A DNA stretch of 64,000 nt from NCBI GenBank assembly GCA_030867875.1, contig JAOWCC010001634.1, positions 99,737,321-99,801,320 of the forward strand. Reading direction: 5' to 3'. A model generated the notes under the pieces. That model worked only from the letters and a program-made list of their open reading frames with translations, did no database searches and was not told the DNA's origin. Made by a program: the position numbers and the translations under genes. Positions 55,001-63,703 of the stretch are shown piece after piece (position 1 is the first letter of the stretch; each line of letters begins with the position of its first letter). This DNA is from Actinernus sp. WN-2022 (lineage: Eukaryota; Cnidaria; Anthozoa; Actiniaria; Actinernidae).

Positions 55001-58000
55001 TTCAATGAAAACAAAATTACCGATACTGACTTCACCAATTTGTCATCAAAATATTTCAGTGATTTTATTTCGCTTGAAGCGGATCGTCCTTATATATATC
55101 TACTTGATTCGCGTAATCTTTAGGGAGGCGAAAGCAGCACAAGGTCGTCGAGGTCTCTAACTGTTGGTAGCATGAACTCCCACCCTAGCATCCAGTCCCA
55201 CTCTAGCATCCAGTCCCACCCTAGTATCCAGTCCCACGCCAGCATCCAGTCCCACCCTAGCATCCAGTCCCACGCCAGCATCCAGTCCCACGCCAGCATC
55301 CAGTCCCACGCCAGCATCCAGTCTCATGCTACCGCCGGATCAATCAATCCGTCATCCATACAGTCGCAGTGCAGCAGCTTCCAAGACCAAGTGTATTCTT
55401 CTTCCGCCACTGCTATGGCAGTATACAAAGTAAGTCATATATCGAGCCCATGACTAAGTGTAATCTTCTTCCGCCACTGCTATGGCAGTATACAAAGTAG
55501 GTCATCTATCGAGTCCATGATTAAGTGTAATCTTCTGCCTCCACTGCTATGCGGGCAGTATACAAAGTAAGTCATCTATCGAGTCCATGACTAAGTGTAA
55601 TCTTCTGCCTCCACTGCTATGGCAGTATACAAATTAAGTCATCTATCGAGTCCATGACTAAGTGAACAATACATAGGAGAAACTAAGCGTCGCCTTAAAG
55701 ATCGCTTTAATGAACACCGCCGCCCTGACAAGTCTACTGATAAGTCTAAACCCAATGCCGTCTCGGACCACTTTCTCAATAACAACCACTCTCCCGATGA
55801 CATACAATTAATTCCTTTATAGCTCATTCATACTAATCGAGATGTTGTACGCAAAGCTAGCCTACGGGTAGCCGTTACCCACTGAAAAATCGAGATCACA
55901 TAGGTATAAATAGAAATGAAGAACAGTAACGTACTACTTTTTCAACCGTCCGTCATATTTTTCATTTACATTGTATATCAGGTATCTGCCATTCTCTTGG
56001 TTCTTAGTTTCTATCACGCCCTCATTACATCAGCATTTGTAACATTATATCTTATATTTTTTAGTCTCATGTTCGTATATTTGAATTTGCAACGGTTAGT
56101 TGTTATATCTTCACAACTTGTAAACCCTGAAGAAGGTTGGCCGTGCATGCCAGCCGAAATATTGGTCAAATATAATCATTCCCAAACCGTACAAATCAGC
56201 CTTGCATCATTCTATTATTTCTTAAAGTAATATAACCAGGCAGTGATCACGTGATCAAATGATAACAATGATGAATGGCGGCAAAGTAATATAACCAGGC
56301 AGTGATCACGTGATCAAATGATAACAATGATGAATGGCGGCAAAGTAATATAACCAGGCAGTGATCACGTGATCAAATGATAACAATGATGAATGGCGGC
56401 AAATAATGGAGTGCGTCCAATTTTGGCAGGATATTCATACTGTACGGATATATTATAACAAATTAAGTATTTCTAAACGGATTTACAAAACTGACCTTCG
56501 TATTTTTCTCAAATTGGACGCTCGATCCTCAGTTCTACTAACTTTAAACTGATGTGTCTAAAACGATTATTTGGAAGATTCCGTTATGGAAAAATGGACG
56601 ATGTTTGGACTTGTGGAATTGAAATATCTTACTTTCCTTTTCTGAGGTAGAGGAACGGAAACATTTTTACTTGTCTTACATGAAAATTAAACATGCCTTA
56701 TATCGAGACTAGATGAAAACAAATGTAAAGTGTCCTATATATCTAACTCATGTATACCAAGCAGTATAACAAAACATATCTTTTAACAGGCACAGAAGGT
56801 TGCCGTCAAGCGCATGCAGAAAAAGGAAATTCCAATCTCACGCAAGATCCTGATCGAAGTCAAGCAGGTAAAACTGATATCACGATATTATTGTATGATA
56901 ATTTTTTTCCTCTTCTGGTCAATTCAATTTTACCAGGGAAGATCTTCGACTCGACTGTATAGAAACTAGTTCTTCCTTCGTACACTTTGCACAGTCAACG
57001 CATACGTAGTGAACCACCTCCGTCTTCCAAGTGCAATTATGTCCACTTTTCCAACAGGAAAATAATTTACTAGGACAAAAAGATTACCATCCTTGCATTT
57101 AATGTCTATTGAAAATCTCTTATTTCAGGCACGAGAGCTTCGACATGAGAATATCAATCCCTTCATCGGCATTTGCTTCGAGTCGCCACAAATTCTCATC
57201 ATGTCGAAATACCTTGATCGAGGAAGCCTGCAAGATGTTCTTGACAATGAAGACTTTAAACTGGAGGAAATGTTCATTCTATCCCTGATGAGAGACGTTG
57301 CTACGGTATGCCATGCATGTACTTCCAGTACAAACGCACTGCTTTATGTTATTATGTTTTCAAAGCTTTTACAATTAAATGTATGTCGTGTATTTTTCCT
57401 ACGTGTTTTTCTATGTCTCACCGCTTGGCGCATGCGTAAACCGGAAAATGAGAAAACCTCTTTCACAAGAGTTTTTACAAAAAATGCGCTTCTTAAAAAA
57501 ACTATATTTGGAATGATTGTTTTATCGAAACCCTTTCAATATTAGTCATTAGCCTTTGAATATCAACTACGTCATTTATTTTATGATGTCTATTTCTTTG
57601 TAAATTTGACTGAAGAACCTAGAGACGGTCGAGCTAAAACTGGAATTTAAGTTTGCACTACGTTGTTCAATCCATTATTCTCTACATTTCTCACTACCGT
57701 TGCGAATTTTAATCACTGAAAGAAAAAACTCTTAATTCAGAGTTTAACCGTTCACAACTTGTTGCCTTATGTTTATTTTCCAAGGGAATGACGGTACTTC
57801 ATAACAGTCCAGTCCAGGTTCATGGTCGTCTCAAGTCCTCTAACTGCCTGGTTGACTCGCGCTGGGTTTGTAAGATAGGAGACTGGGGTCTAGGGGAATT
57901 GAGATCCAGCCTGGAAAGAATGCCGCCCCGAAGCGAGGAACAACAATACTATGGTAACATTCATGACATTTCTATGAATTGTTTAGACCAAAACAAATCA

Positions 58001-60623
58001 AATCAGTGATGCAATGTGTGAAAATCTTAGAGAAATGTTGCCTGTCTTGAGAGACATACGCAGTTGCAAAATCACAGGAAATGTTGCCTTTCTGCGGTTG
58101 TACGTGATACCGCGGGTTTTTAGCGCATTTGATGAGAAGTATCGCTGTCCACTGAGGTCAGTTAATCCTTCCCACGATCTCGTTACCAAAGGGCATGCTA
58201 TATTACCAGTCTTGGACTTCCACCAATGATCATCAATTAAGGAACCGATTTGTGATTTACTAATAGCATTCTTTCGATATATACGTCACACACAAATGTT
58301 TCAATATGAGGCTCAGAGACAAATCAAATTTATTCTATTCTCCGAGAAAACAATAAATTTAACTTTACGGTGGAAACTATTGATGTTTTAATGTATTCAT
58401 AAAATTGATTTGTGCATGACGACATGCCCCGTGTTTTTTCAGTCACAGTTTACGAAATGGAGAGCAGGAATAATAAATATTAGCAGTTTAAGCAAACAGG
58501 TTAATAGGTAATGACATTTAGCGTGTTCTTATCGAACCTGATTTTAAAAATTTGGTTTAAAAAAAATACTTCAAACTCTTTGAAAGCAAACTTAGAGCGA
58601 GGAAAAATCAAAATTTTCAATTTTAAAACGATAAAGTTTTCAAGATTTTACCTGCGTGACGTTTTAGGGATAAGTATAGCAGCTATCTAGTTCTCCTGCA
58701 GTTCCATTTCGGTTTTGTCGCGGTCGATGGTTCGTGCGAATGTTGATGAATCGAAGACCCAACATTTTACAAATTACCGCAAAAACAACGCTGCACATAG
58801 CCAACAACAACAACAACTTTTGATATATACGTATAACAGCAAAACCGTCGATATGATACTGCTGAAAAGAGCATCTCGAAGTTAGTCAAAATCCCAAATT
58901 TGAGAGTTATATCTTGAATAGGAGCAAGGTTATAGGCCCGCAAACTCGGAAAAGTTTACAGAGGTTTGTATGAAATTTTGACTGGGGGGTAAGTTTGTGC
59001 CCCCCAATCGAAATTTCGATACAAACGTATGTAAAATTTCCCGAAATTTTCCGAGTTTGCGGGCCTGTATCCTTGCTCCGATTCAAGATATAACTGTCAA
59101 ATTTGGGATTTTGACTAACTTCGAGGTGCTTTTTTCACCAGTATCGACGGTTTTGCTGTTATACGTACATCAAAAGTTTAAAAAACCGTGGAAGGGTCTA
59201 TTGATATGCGGGTAGTCCTTCCCTTCCTCTTCCCCACCCAACTCCAAAATCAGGTAAAAATAAAACCAGAGCCTGTAAGCTCGATAAATGGGAAGTAATG
59301 TTGTAAAAACTCATTCAGTTTAATTGGTCTCAAATATGTCCTTATGTTTATCACAAAGCTGCTGTTTGATTTCTCCATAAATCTTCAACGTAACACCGCG
59401 TATTACCGGTAGCCTAGGTGTATGTTAAATGATGCACATCAAATCTGTTGTCACTCCGTTATGTAAATACATGTAAACTTCTCGAAACAAAAATACTACT
59501 TTGAAAGGCTGTCAAATGTTCGGATAGATTGCGTCGAAATAAAAAAAATCACCGTATGGCTTTCATCTTACCGCTACTAAATCGCGGGCGCGCTATTTTC
59601 ATGACGCCATGCCAAACATTAAGACTTGTCTCTGAGACCTTTGTGCGTGACAAGTGAGTGCGTGACAAGTGAGTGCGTGACAAGTGAAGGCATTAAAAGT
59701 TGACGTTTTATTACAGACATGTTGTGGTGTGCCCCTGAGTGTATCCAGGAAGGCAAGATGGATATTCGTGGATCTCAGAAAGGAGACGTGTACAGCTATG
59801 GTATCATCCTTCAAGAGATTGCCATGAGAGCTGCGCCGTACTGCATGTGTACAAACATGATCTATAAAGGTATGGCATGCTGAAGTAGAAAGAAGTATTC
59901 CAACAGTGTAAACGGAGAGGTACTCATTTTATACCCATTGAAACCTAATTGCATCGAAAACTAACAAAGTATAATATTGTGTTGTGAAGTCTAAACTACA
60001 TATAATTTATTTCTGTTACTCATTTTTCTTACAACATACAACCTGTTTTTACTTTTTTCCCTATTCCTGTTAAATCAAATCAACAACTTCCTATTACAAT
60101 TGGGAGAAAACACGATGTAAGAATTTAATTGAACGGCTTTCGCTAACCTATTTTAATAGATGAGTGCACGCCACTCAACAATCCATTCTGCAAAATGTCT
60201 TGAATTGATAAAATGAGGATTTTAAAGCAATGAAGTAAACCACGTGCTGTCGACATTCAGGTTTAGAATCAGTTAGTTGCACATAGACATGGTTTTGCAG
60301 ACACCTTTATTTCTAACTATTATATTAGTAAGAGAGGTGCTGCTCGTAGGGTATATCAAGGACATCTCTCAATAAACTGGCACGTCTAAGTATGTTCGTA
60401 TTGGTGTATACGTAGTAAGTGGCTTAATCCCTTAGATGTATTCTTTTTCAGACGTAATCAACCGAGTGACGTCACACGAGGACCCTCCCTTCAGACCAGT
60501 GGTACCTATCGATGCTTGCAAACAGGAAATACACACCCTCATGCAGCAGTGCTGGAATGATGATCCTGACAAGAGACCACATTTCAGTAAGATTATTCAT
60601 CAACTTCGCAAGGTGATGGGAAG
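36579..60623 (+). CDS. Receptor (particulate) guanylate cyclase, natriuretic-receptor type; 14 exons, 3' part outside
   Basis: Exons: 36579-37014, 37615-37869, 45441-45552, 46664-46865, 49684-49819, 51608-51829, 53724-53805, 54095-54203, 55124-55429, 56790-56867, 57129-57305, 57785-57953, 59717-59869, 60452-60623. All have GT/AG borders and their phases agree, giving 869 codons without a stop. Domains: signal peptide (about 1-20), ANF-receptor ligand domain (about 25-450), one membrane helix (about 459-480), a linker with SHxSIQ repeats (about 537-584), and a kinase-homology domain (about 620-869). The family converts GTP to cGMP at the plasma membrane when a ligand binds outside; the kinase-like domain binds ATP and regulates. 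HGRLKSSN in place of HRDLKxxN marks it as a pseudokinase. The dimerisation and cyclase domains would follow but are not in the window, so cyclase activity is inferred from architecture. Confidence 0.92.
37615..37869 (+). CDS. Receptor guanylate cyclase exon 2: ligand domain
   Basis: The acceptor TTCTTTTTTAG ends at 37614. With exon 1 it reads RTVGPYTKMEKLLKKLMEHF then DWKRVAIIAS, the family's usual order. The donor is GTGAGT at 37870, phase 1. Confidence 0.92.
37870..45440 (+). repeat. Intron 2 (7.6 kb), built from a 2.6-kb tandem duplication
   Basis: A block starting GAAAATGAAAATGGGAATG occurs at 37919, 38350, 40915 and 43512. Units 38350-40914 (2,565 bp) and 40915-43511 (2,597 bp) are nearly identical. 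A third begins at 43512 and ends near 44900. Each contains a foldback whose arms carry CTCGCGCGAGGTGATCGCTG (39509 and 39625 in unit 1) and a GTGGTCTAATGGTTAG tRNA-like fragment. Frames such as 40090-40422 and 42695-43078 are kept only because the unit is duplicated. The 45236-45275 stretch has two or three TTAGGG-like words. Confidence 0.85.
45441..45552 (+). CDS. Receptor guanylate cyclase exon 3: ligand domain
   Basis: The acceptor TTTTCTCTTTCCAG ends at 45440. The exon reads FILLCSGGDIRDIMLNFLDL then GLLNGKNAFITVQLPK, equivalent to the ILCAxGDDxRExML and NGxYVFIT segment of natriuretic receptors. Its 112 bases are exactly what is needed to pass from phase 1 to phase 2. The donor is GTAGAC at 45553. 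It is too short to stand out as a frame on its own. Confidence 0.9.
46664..46865 (+). CDS. Receptor guanylate cyclase exon 4: ligand domain
   Basis: The acceptor TTTCTGTTCAG ends at 46663. It reads SYIGNNTWMGDDGRDGDAKI then AYKGILSIEQRFG, matching WxGxDGRDxxAKxAYKxL of the family. It ends with ATG before GTAAGT at 46866, phase 0. The preceding intron (45553-46663) holds no gene that I can see. Confidence 0.92.
47433..47650 (-). mobile_element. tRNA-derived SINE copy in intron 4
   Basis: Same family as 34781-35032. On the minus strand it reads GAAGCCGGGGTGACGGCGCAG, TTAAGCGCTTCGCC, then the decayed B box and TGAATTGAGTTTGTTGG body. At about 40705-40740 and 43300-43335 only the SINE's first 30-35 bases (AATCCACAGATCGAATCGG) remain, so the intron-2 units were copied from a version cut inside this SINE. 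Confidence 0.75.
48510..48660. repeat. 39-bp minisatellite
   Basis: About four copies of GCTGTACACACGACTCAGCAGCC-like units (38-39 bases each). Because the period is divisible by three, the minus strand stays open and repeats a YSTKxRLLS peptide; I do not regard this as a gene. Confidence 0.85.
49684..49819 (+). CDS. Receptor guanylate cyclase exon 5: ligand domain
   Basis: The acceptor is CATTCCAACAG ending at 49683; an AG 38 bases upstream would put a stop in frame. It reads IEAYAGTMYDAVYLYALALN then ETLKEGGGKRDG and MYNRSFEG, the family's YAGxxxDAxYLYALALNE block. The donor is GTGCTG at 49820, phase 1, a weaker site. Confidence 0.9.
50505..50835 (-). mobile_element. LINE 3' end, CR1-like
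   Basis: On the minus strand, LKRSFSYIGAKIWNSLPS and KANSLTIFRTKL are the classical C-terminus of CR1-group reverse transcriptases. It ends in AATAAAGATTCATTCATTC, an AATAAA with an ATTC tail. Only about 330 bases were inserted. Confidence 0.8.
51111..51466. mobile_element. Foldback element with about 45-bp arms
   Basis: AATCACGCACACAGCGGTCAAACG (51115) pairs with CGTTTGACCGCTGTGTGAGAATC (51441). The arms also carry the GCGCATGCGTC/GCGCAGACG core. Confidence 0.75.
51608..51829 (+). CDS. Receptor guanylate cyclase exon 6: end of extracellular domain
   Basis: The acceptor TTATGTATAG ends at 51607. It reads GVAGTVHIDGIGDRDPDYTI and MIWPGGVTTPPRDSPECGWK with a final Cys, matching GxTGxVxIDxxGDRxxDY and the WPGG...P.CG juxtamembrane disulphide region. 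The donor is GTTAGA at 51830, phase 1. Confidence 0.93.
52331..52505. repeat. 29-bp minisatellite
   Basis: Six copies of CGGCATAACCTACGGTACGGACCTCGGT with small changes, one with a 3-base insertion. Confidence 0.92.
52675..52922. mobile_element. TIR element AAGCCTGGTTCACACTA
   Basis: TTAAGCCTGGTTCACACTAG at the left pairs with TAATGTGAACCAGGCTTTA at the right. The first two-thirds consist of three tandem AGCxTAAGCGxCATACGTAGA subrepeats. Target duplication probably TA. Confidence 0.75.
53277..53692. mobile_element. Foldback next to the exon 7 acceptor
   Basis: GGGAATCTCGGCTGAAAAACAATG at 53277 pairs with CATTGTTTTTCAGCCGAGGTTCCC near 53692. Further arms around CATTTGAAT and GCGCCGCCATCTTGGAT pair inside. 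The right edge lies about 30 bases before the exon 7 acceptor, so part of the acceptor environment comes from the element. Confidence 0.8.
53724..53805 (+). CDS. Receptor guanylate cyclase exon 7: transmembrane helix
   Basis: The acceptor TTTTCAATCCTCCAG ends at 53723. It reads ENTTYVIIACCAVAGILFVT then MVFVFVYR, a single membrane helix ending in the usual stop-transfer arginine. The donor is GTCAGT at 53806, phase 2. Confidence 0.92.
54095..54203 (+). CDS. Receptor guanylate cyclase exon 8: inner juxtamembrane segment
   Basis: The acceptor ACTTTTTTCTACAG ends at 54094. It reads KLAFEFDLTQNESWK then DIIFRKNPYHPS, matching the RKLxxExxLxxxxWK motif found just inside the membrane in receptor cyclases. 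The donor is GTTAGT at 54204, phase 0. Confidence 0.92.
54478..54890. mobile_element. TIR element AAGGCTGGTTTTCACTAGCGACG
   Basis: AAGGCTGGTTTTCACTAGCG at the left is matched by CGCTAGTGAAAACCAGCCTT at the right. The subterminal parts are packed with GGAAGCG/CGCTTCC words in both orientations. It lies in intron 8 and has no coding capacity. It shares its general design with 52675-52922. Confidence 0.85.
55124..55429 (+). CDS. Receptor guanylate cyclase exon 9: linker with SHxSIQ repeats
   Basis: The acceptor TAATCTTTAG ends at 55123. It begins GGESSTRSSRSLTVGSM, a Ser/Arg-rich phospho-type linker like that before the kinase-homology domain. Eight hexapeptides SHxSIQ follow (x is P, S, P, A, P, A, A, A), coded by perfect 18-base units at 55178-55321. 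The exon ends FQDQVYSSSATAMAVYK before GTAAGT at 55430, phase 0. The repeats are in frame and therefore real coding sequence. Confidence 0.9.
55391..55661 (+). repeat. Four-fold tandem duplication of the exon 9 splice donor
   Basis: Copies start at 55391, 55458, 55525 and 55595 (67-70 bases each) and contain the last 39 bases of exon 9 plus the intron start. The donor words are AAAGTAAGT, AAAGTAGGT, AAAGTAAGT and AAATTAAGT, so at least one extra copy keeps a perfect donor. Confidence 0.92.
55665..56229 (+). mobile_element. Penelope-like element relic, GIY-YIG endonuclease end
   Basis: Starting at 55665 the frame reads EQYIGETKRRLKDRFNEHRR, then AVSDHF, LIPL, a stop, and LIHTNRDVVRKA. This is the C-terminal GIY-YIG-type endonuclease of Penelope-like retroelements. 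The 3' part contains NPEEGWPCMPAEILVKY, which I also recall at the ends of such elements. It is 5' truncated right at the donor array and lies in intron 9 in gene orientation. Confidence 0.75.
56224..56402. repeat. 59-bp repeat, three perfect copies
   Basis: AAAGTAATATAACCAGGCAG starts at 56224, 56283 and 56342. Each unit has a TGATCACGTGATCA palindrome. No sequence difference between copies was seen. Confidence 0.95.
56790..56867 (+). CDS. Receptor guanylate cyclase exon 10: kinase-homology N-lobe
   Basis: The acceptor ATCTTTTAACAG ends at 56789. It reads AQKVAVKRMQKKEIPISRKI; the VAVKRM lysine is the equivalent of the ATP-binding lysine. The donor is GTAAAA at 56868, phase 0. Confidence 0.92.
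57129..57305 (+). CDS. Receptor guanylate cyclase exon 11: kinase-homology domain
   Basis: The acceptor CTTATTTCAG ends at 57128. It reads ARELRHENINPFIGICFESP, MSKYLDRGSLQDVLDNED and LSLMRDVAT, the RHxNxxxFIG and YxxRGSLQDxL blocks of receptor cyclases. The donor is GTATGC at 57306, phase 0. Confidence 0.94.
57785..57953 (+). CDS. Receptor guanylate cyclase exon 12: pseudo-catalytic loop
   Basis: The acceptor TATTTTCCAAG ends at 57784. It reads GMTVLHNSPVQVHGRLKSSN, then CLVDSRWVCKIGDWGLGELR. HGRLKSSN replaces the catalytic HRDLKxxN and GDWG replaces DFG, as expected for the non-catalytic kinase-homology domain. The donor is GTAACA at 57954, phase 1. Confidence 0.94.
57954..59716 (+). other. 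Intron 12 with foldback
   Basis: A foldback occupies 58817-59178, and three copies of GTGCGTGACAAGTGA (15-base period) lie at about 59640-59690, just before exon 13. No gene besides. Confidence 0.65.
58817..59178. mobile_element. Foldback with about 165-bp arms
   Basis: CTTTTGATATATACGTATAACAGC at the left pairs with GCTGTTATACGTACATCAAAAG at the right, and the pairing continues through CGCAAACTCGGAAAA to a small centre at about 58985-59000. Confidence 0.88.
59717..59869 (+). CDS. Receptor guanylate cyclase exon 13: kinase-homology C-lobe
   Basis: The acceptor CGTTTTATTACAG ends at 59716. It reads DMLWCAPECIQ, then GSQKGDVYSYGIILQEIAMR and APYC, matching LLWxAPExxR and GSQKGDVYSFGIILQEI. 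The donor is GTATGG at 59870, phase 1. Confidence 0.95.
60452..60623 (+). CDS. Receptor guanylate cyclase exon 14: end of kinase-homology domain
   Basis: The acceptor TATTCTTTTTCAG ends at 60451. It reads DVINRVTSHEDPPFRPVV, then MQQCWNDDPDKRPHFSKI and LRKVMGR, matching PPFRP and CWxxxPxxRPxF. The donor is GTAAGA at 60624, phase 2. I found no further exon up to 64000, so the coiled coil and cyclase domain should lie beyond. Confidence 0.94.
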
Positions 60624-61848
60624 GTAAGACTAAAATGCTAGCAAGAAAATTGTGTTGCAGGTATAAATTCAAACTGGAATTGTTTTTGTTGACGAAGCTT
60701 GAGGGATCAGTAGAATTGGATAAAATATTATTGATAATTTAACTGAGAGGGAAGAGAGAGAATCCATGCAAATGCTCTCGTTCTCTTAACTCTCAAATTC
60801 CATGTTGAAAATGGCTCAATGACGTCACGACAGCAAACCGCTGGTCGAAAATCTCGAAGTATTTGGAACACACTTCAGTAATGGCGGACGTGATTTCAAC
60901 GTTAAACTCCCTACAAAATTCGTAGGTTAATTTGGTCCTTTGGTAATATTTTTCAATTATTTGGATATTTCCGACACTGTGTGTCGTTGTGGAAGACAAA
61001 AAAATAGAAAAGGAAATAGTCGTATTTCGTCGTAGTGGCACTTTAAGAGTCGGCAATAGTCATCGGTCTAAAGGTCGGCATACACGAAGGGACAAGTCCC
61101 AGGGACATGTCCCGGGCACAAATCCCTTGTTGTGTTCATACGAGGGGACGTGTTGCAGGGACATTGTGATTTTAGCAGACGCCATCTTGAAATAGAGTTC
61201 GTAAGGGCTTGTGGGAAAGTAAAATGACGCTTTACGATTGGTTTATTTTCATTTTGTCTCAGGGACATGTTGCATGAACAGTTCACACGAGGGGACAATC
61301 ACATTTTGTCACCGGGATTTTTCCCCTCAATTCAAACCAAAAAGGGAAATTTGTCCCCGCGACAAGATTTTTCCTAGTTCAGATGATGTGTACCAGGAGC
61401 CCATTACCAGGAGCGTTCCTCTGTTATGGGTTGGGTTCCCAGCACAGGAGTAGATGAGGCTATTTTTAGATTCGAAATTCCCGCGAAAAGAGGTTGCCGC
61501 CATGTTGGTGTCCTTAAACAATAGATTCCTCGTTGGCTTCTTTTGTTGGGGCACCAACATGGCCGCCATGCCCTTTGTCATTTGAATCTCTGGGGATTGA
61601 GTGAAAACCAGCAATTCGAATTCCCGCGTTGAAAGTGAGAAGAATGATAATGAATAATAATGAGAAGTGTCGTTAGCTATCTGATTGGCTAAGAATAGCC
61701 TACCTTTGTTCTTTTTCGCGCGAAACGCAATGCTAAAAATAGCCTCATCTACCTCTGTGCTGGGGTACAGACACAGTGGGGAAGATGGACGCTCCTGGTA
61801 ATGAGCTCCTGTGTGTACCCACCTAAAGGAGAGCAGGAAGTGAACCCA
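60624..61848. other. Probable intron 14 with small repeat elements
   Basis: Between about 61075 and 61390 several copies of GGGACATGT/ACATGTCCC and ACACGAGGGGACA lie in both orientations, looking like a degraded foldback. At about 61495-61600 a second copy of the CCGCCATGTTGGTG palindrome known from 49400-49480 occurs. No exon recognised. Confidence 0.5.
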
Positions 61849-63090
61849 CTTAAGGACGGTGCCTACTATTGTCAGCGCGCACGCCGTTTTGCGCATCTTG
61901 CGTCCCGCAGGTGAGCCCGCGAGACAGGCCATTTGCAGAACTATTTTTAAAAAGCTGTTTTAAATGTGTAATTTTACAGACAGAAAGATGAAGGATTTTA
62001 AAATACGGACGAAAGATATGCTTGAGAAATGAACGATTTGGGAAATCTTTAAATTCCACTACACGGCCACGAAAGACAATTTTCAGCTGAAATGGTATTA
62101 AAACAGCCGACCATTTCAATGATTTATCGTGAGGAGATGGTCGAAGAATCGTAGATTTAGGAGATTTACCCGACCAAGTGAATGAAGGTTGTTTGGACTG
62201 CCATGAATCACTGCTGTCTTCTCGCCCAGCGCCTTGTGCTTTAGGCCTGTCGATGCTTTCGAGTTTCGTCAGTTTCTCTAAACATGGACTCGGCCGAGTA
62301 TAAACAATGTGTGAATACGGTCAAATAAGCTTTGTGAAAACGGGTAAACCTCTTGGAAATCCAAAGAACAATGAAGAAGGAAGGACTGTATGGGGTTTGA
62401 GCACAAAGGAAGCAGCAACAGGTTTGATTTTCAATGAAGAAAGTCGAAAGACGGGACTGACTCTTTTCCCCACCGCCATCTTGAAAATCTCCCAGAATGC
62501 AATAAAAGAAACCAATTTTCAGACTTACTAGGGAGGCCTTGGTAAAAAATGTCAATTTTTGAAAATAAAATTAGCGATAAAAAGGCCTACTGTACACATA
62601 ACTTTTTAAAACGCGTGGATACCCCCTTTTTTTCTTTTTGTAATCTATAATATAGAAGCTAAACAACGTTTTCATACATTTTTTGTCTTTATAAAATTTT
62701 AACTTGATGTCCATTTCGGCAAAAAATATGTGTCTGTTCATGGTCACTAATGAGGCTCACAAAGCAAAATTTGTACAAAAAATGATAATCATTGTAAGAT
62801 AAATGGTTTGATTCGCATCCTTTGTGAAGAACGCTATATCTAACGTTGTTTGTCCTAATATTTTGCCGGATAACCCAAAATATTAATCGAATTAAAAAAT
62901 AGTTTCTCGGACAAAGAAAAATGCTGAGTCAGCACTTTTTTCGATTTTCATCCTTAATTATCTCTCTTAAACGTATGGGTACCCCATAATTTTTTTTCTG
63001 ATTTAAAAAGCTCCTTAGGGGGTTCAAACAATCCATATAGATTTTCAGAAAACAAATTGGTTTGCAATTAGTAGGTACCGTCCTTAAAGT
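61849..63090. mobile_element. 1.24-kb non-autonomous TIR element
   Basis: CACTTAAGGACGGTGCCTACTA at the left (61849) pairs with TAGTAGGTACCGTCCTTAAAG at the right (about 63069-63090). No transposase frame was found; the inside is AT rich with many short open frames on both strands. Confidence 0.75.
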
Positions 63091-63699
63091 GCATATATGC
63101 CCTGGCCAGTTATGCTTTTTTGAAAAGCTTAGACCTTATAAGGTAAGGAAAAACACCGAAAAATAAAAATAAATTCTTTTAGCGGCTAAACTTCCAAAGT
63201 TAGACTTCATTTCCGTGCACGTCCGGGGACTGGGACGAGAATGACACTGACGTCATTAACAGAACTCGTCTCTTCGCATATAAAGCGACACACCTCGTTG
63301 GTATATTTGCAAAATAATTGAACAGATAACTGAGAAAGATGATAATATCGCGATAAACTTTTCGGAGAGCTTTACTCGGCAAGGCCTTTATGGCAGATCG
63401 AGCGTCTTCTGTTGATGACGTCAACTAGACCCAGTGCCAATTTTGTAAAGCGCTCCAGATCTCGCGCGCTTGATTTCGGTCCACAGGCAACCCAAGACAC
63501 GTTTTTGGGCAACTCATCACGGCAAATAAATCAAATCAACATTATATTCCGGAATCCTTTAGCTATGGCCTCTAGTCTTTTCGTAAAAAATGGAATTAGC
63601 CAGGGCTTATATGCACTTTAAGGCCAGTGATTTCATGGAAACGAGGCTACATTAGGAAATACAGCACAAACGTCCTAGTTGTTATCAAATATTCCTGTC
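63091..63699. other. Unassigned DNA
   Basis: No exon, gene or repeat recognised. Confidence 0.4.
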
Positions 63700-63703
63700 A
63701 CAT

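Noticed and set aside
55120..55317. Trp/Asp-rich minus-strand frame (MLAWDW repeats)
   Set aside because: Antisense reading of the SHxSIQ repeats in exon 9.
57998..58229. Two overlapping small frames on opposite strands
   Set aside because: Intronic, no splice-compatible borders and no receptor-family similarity.
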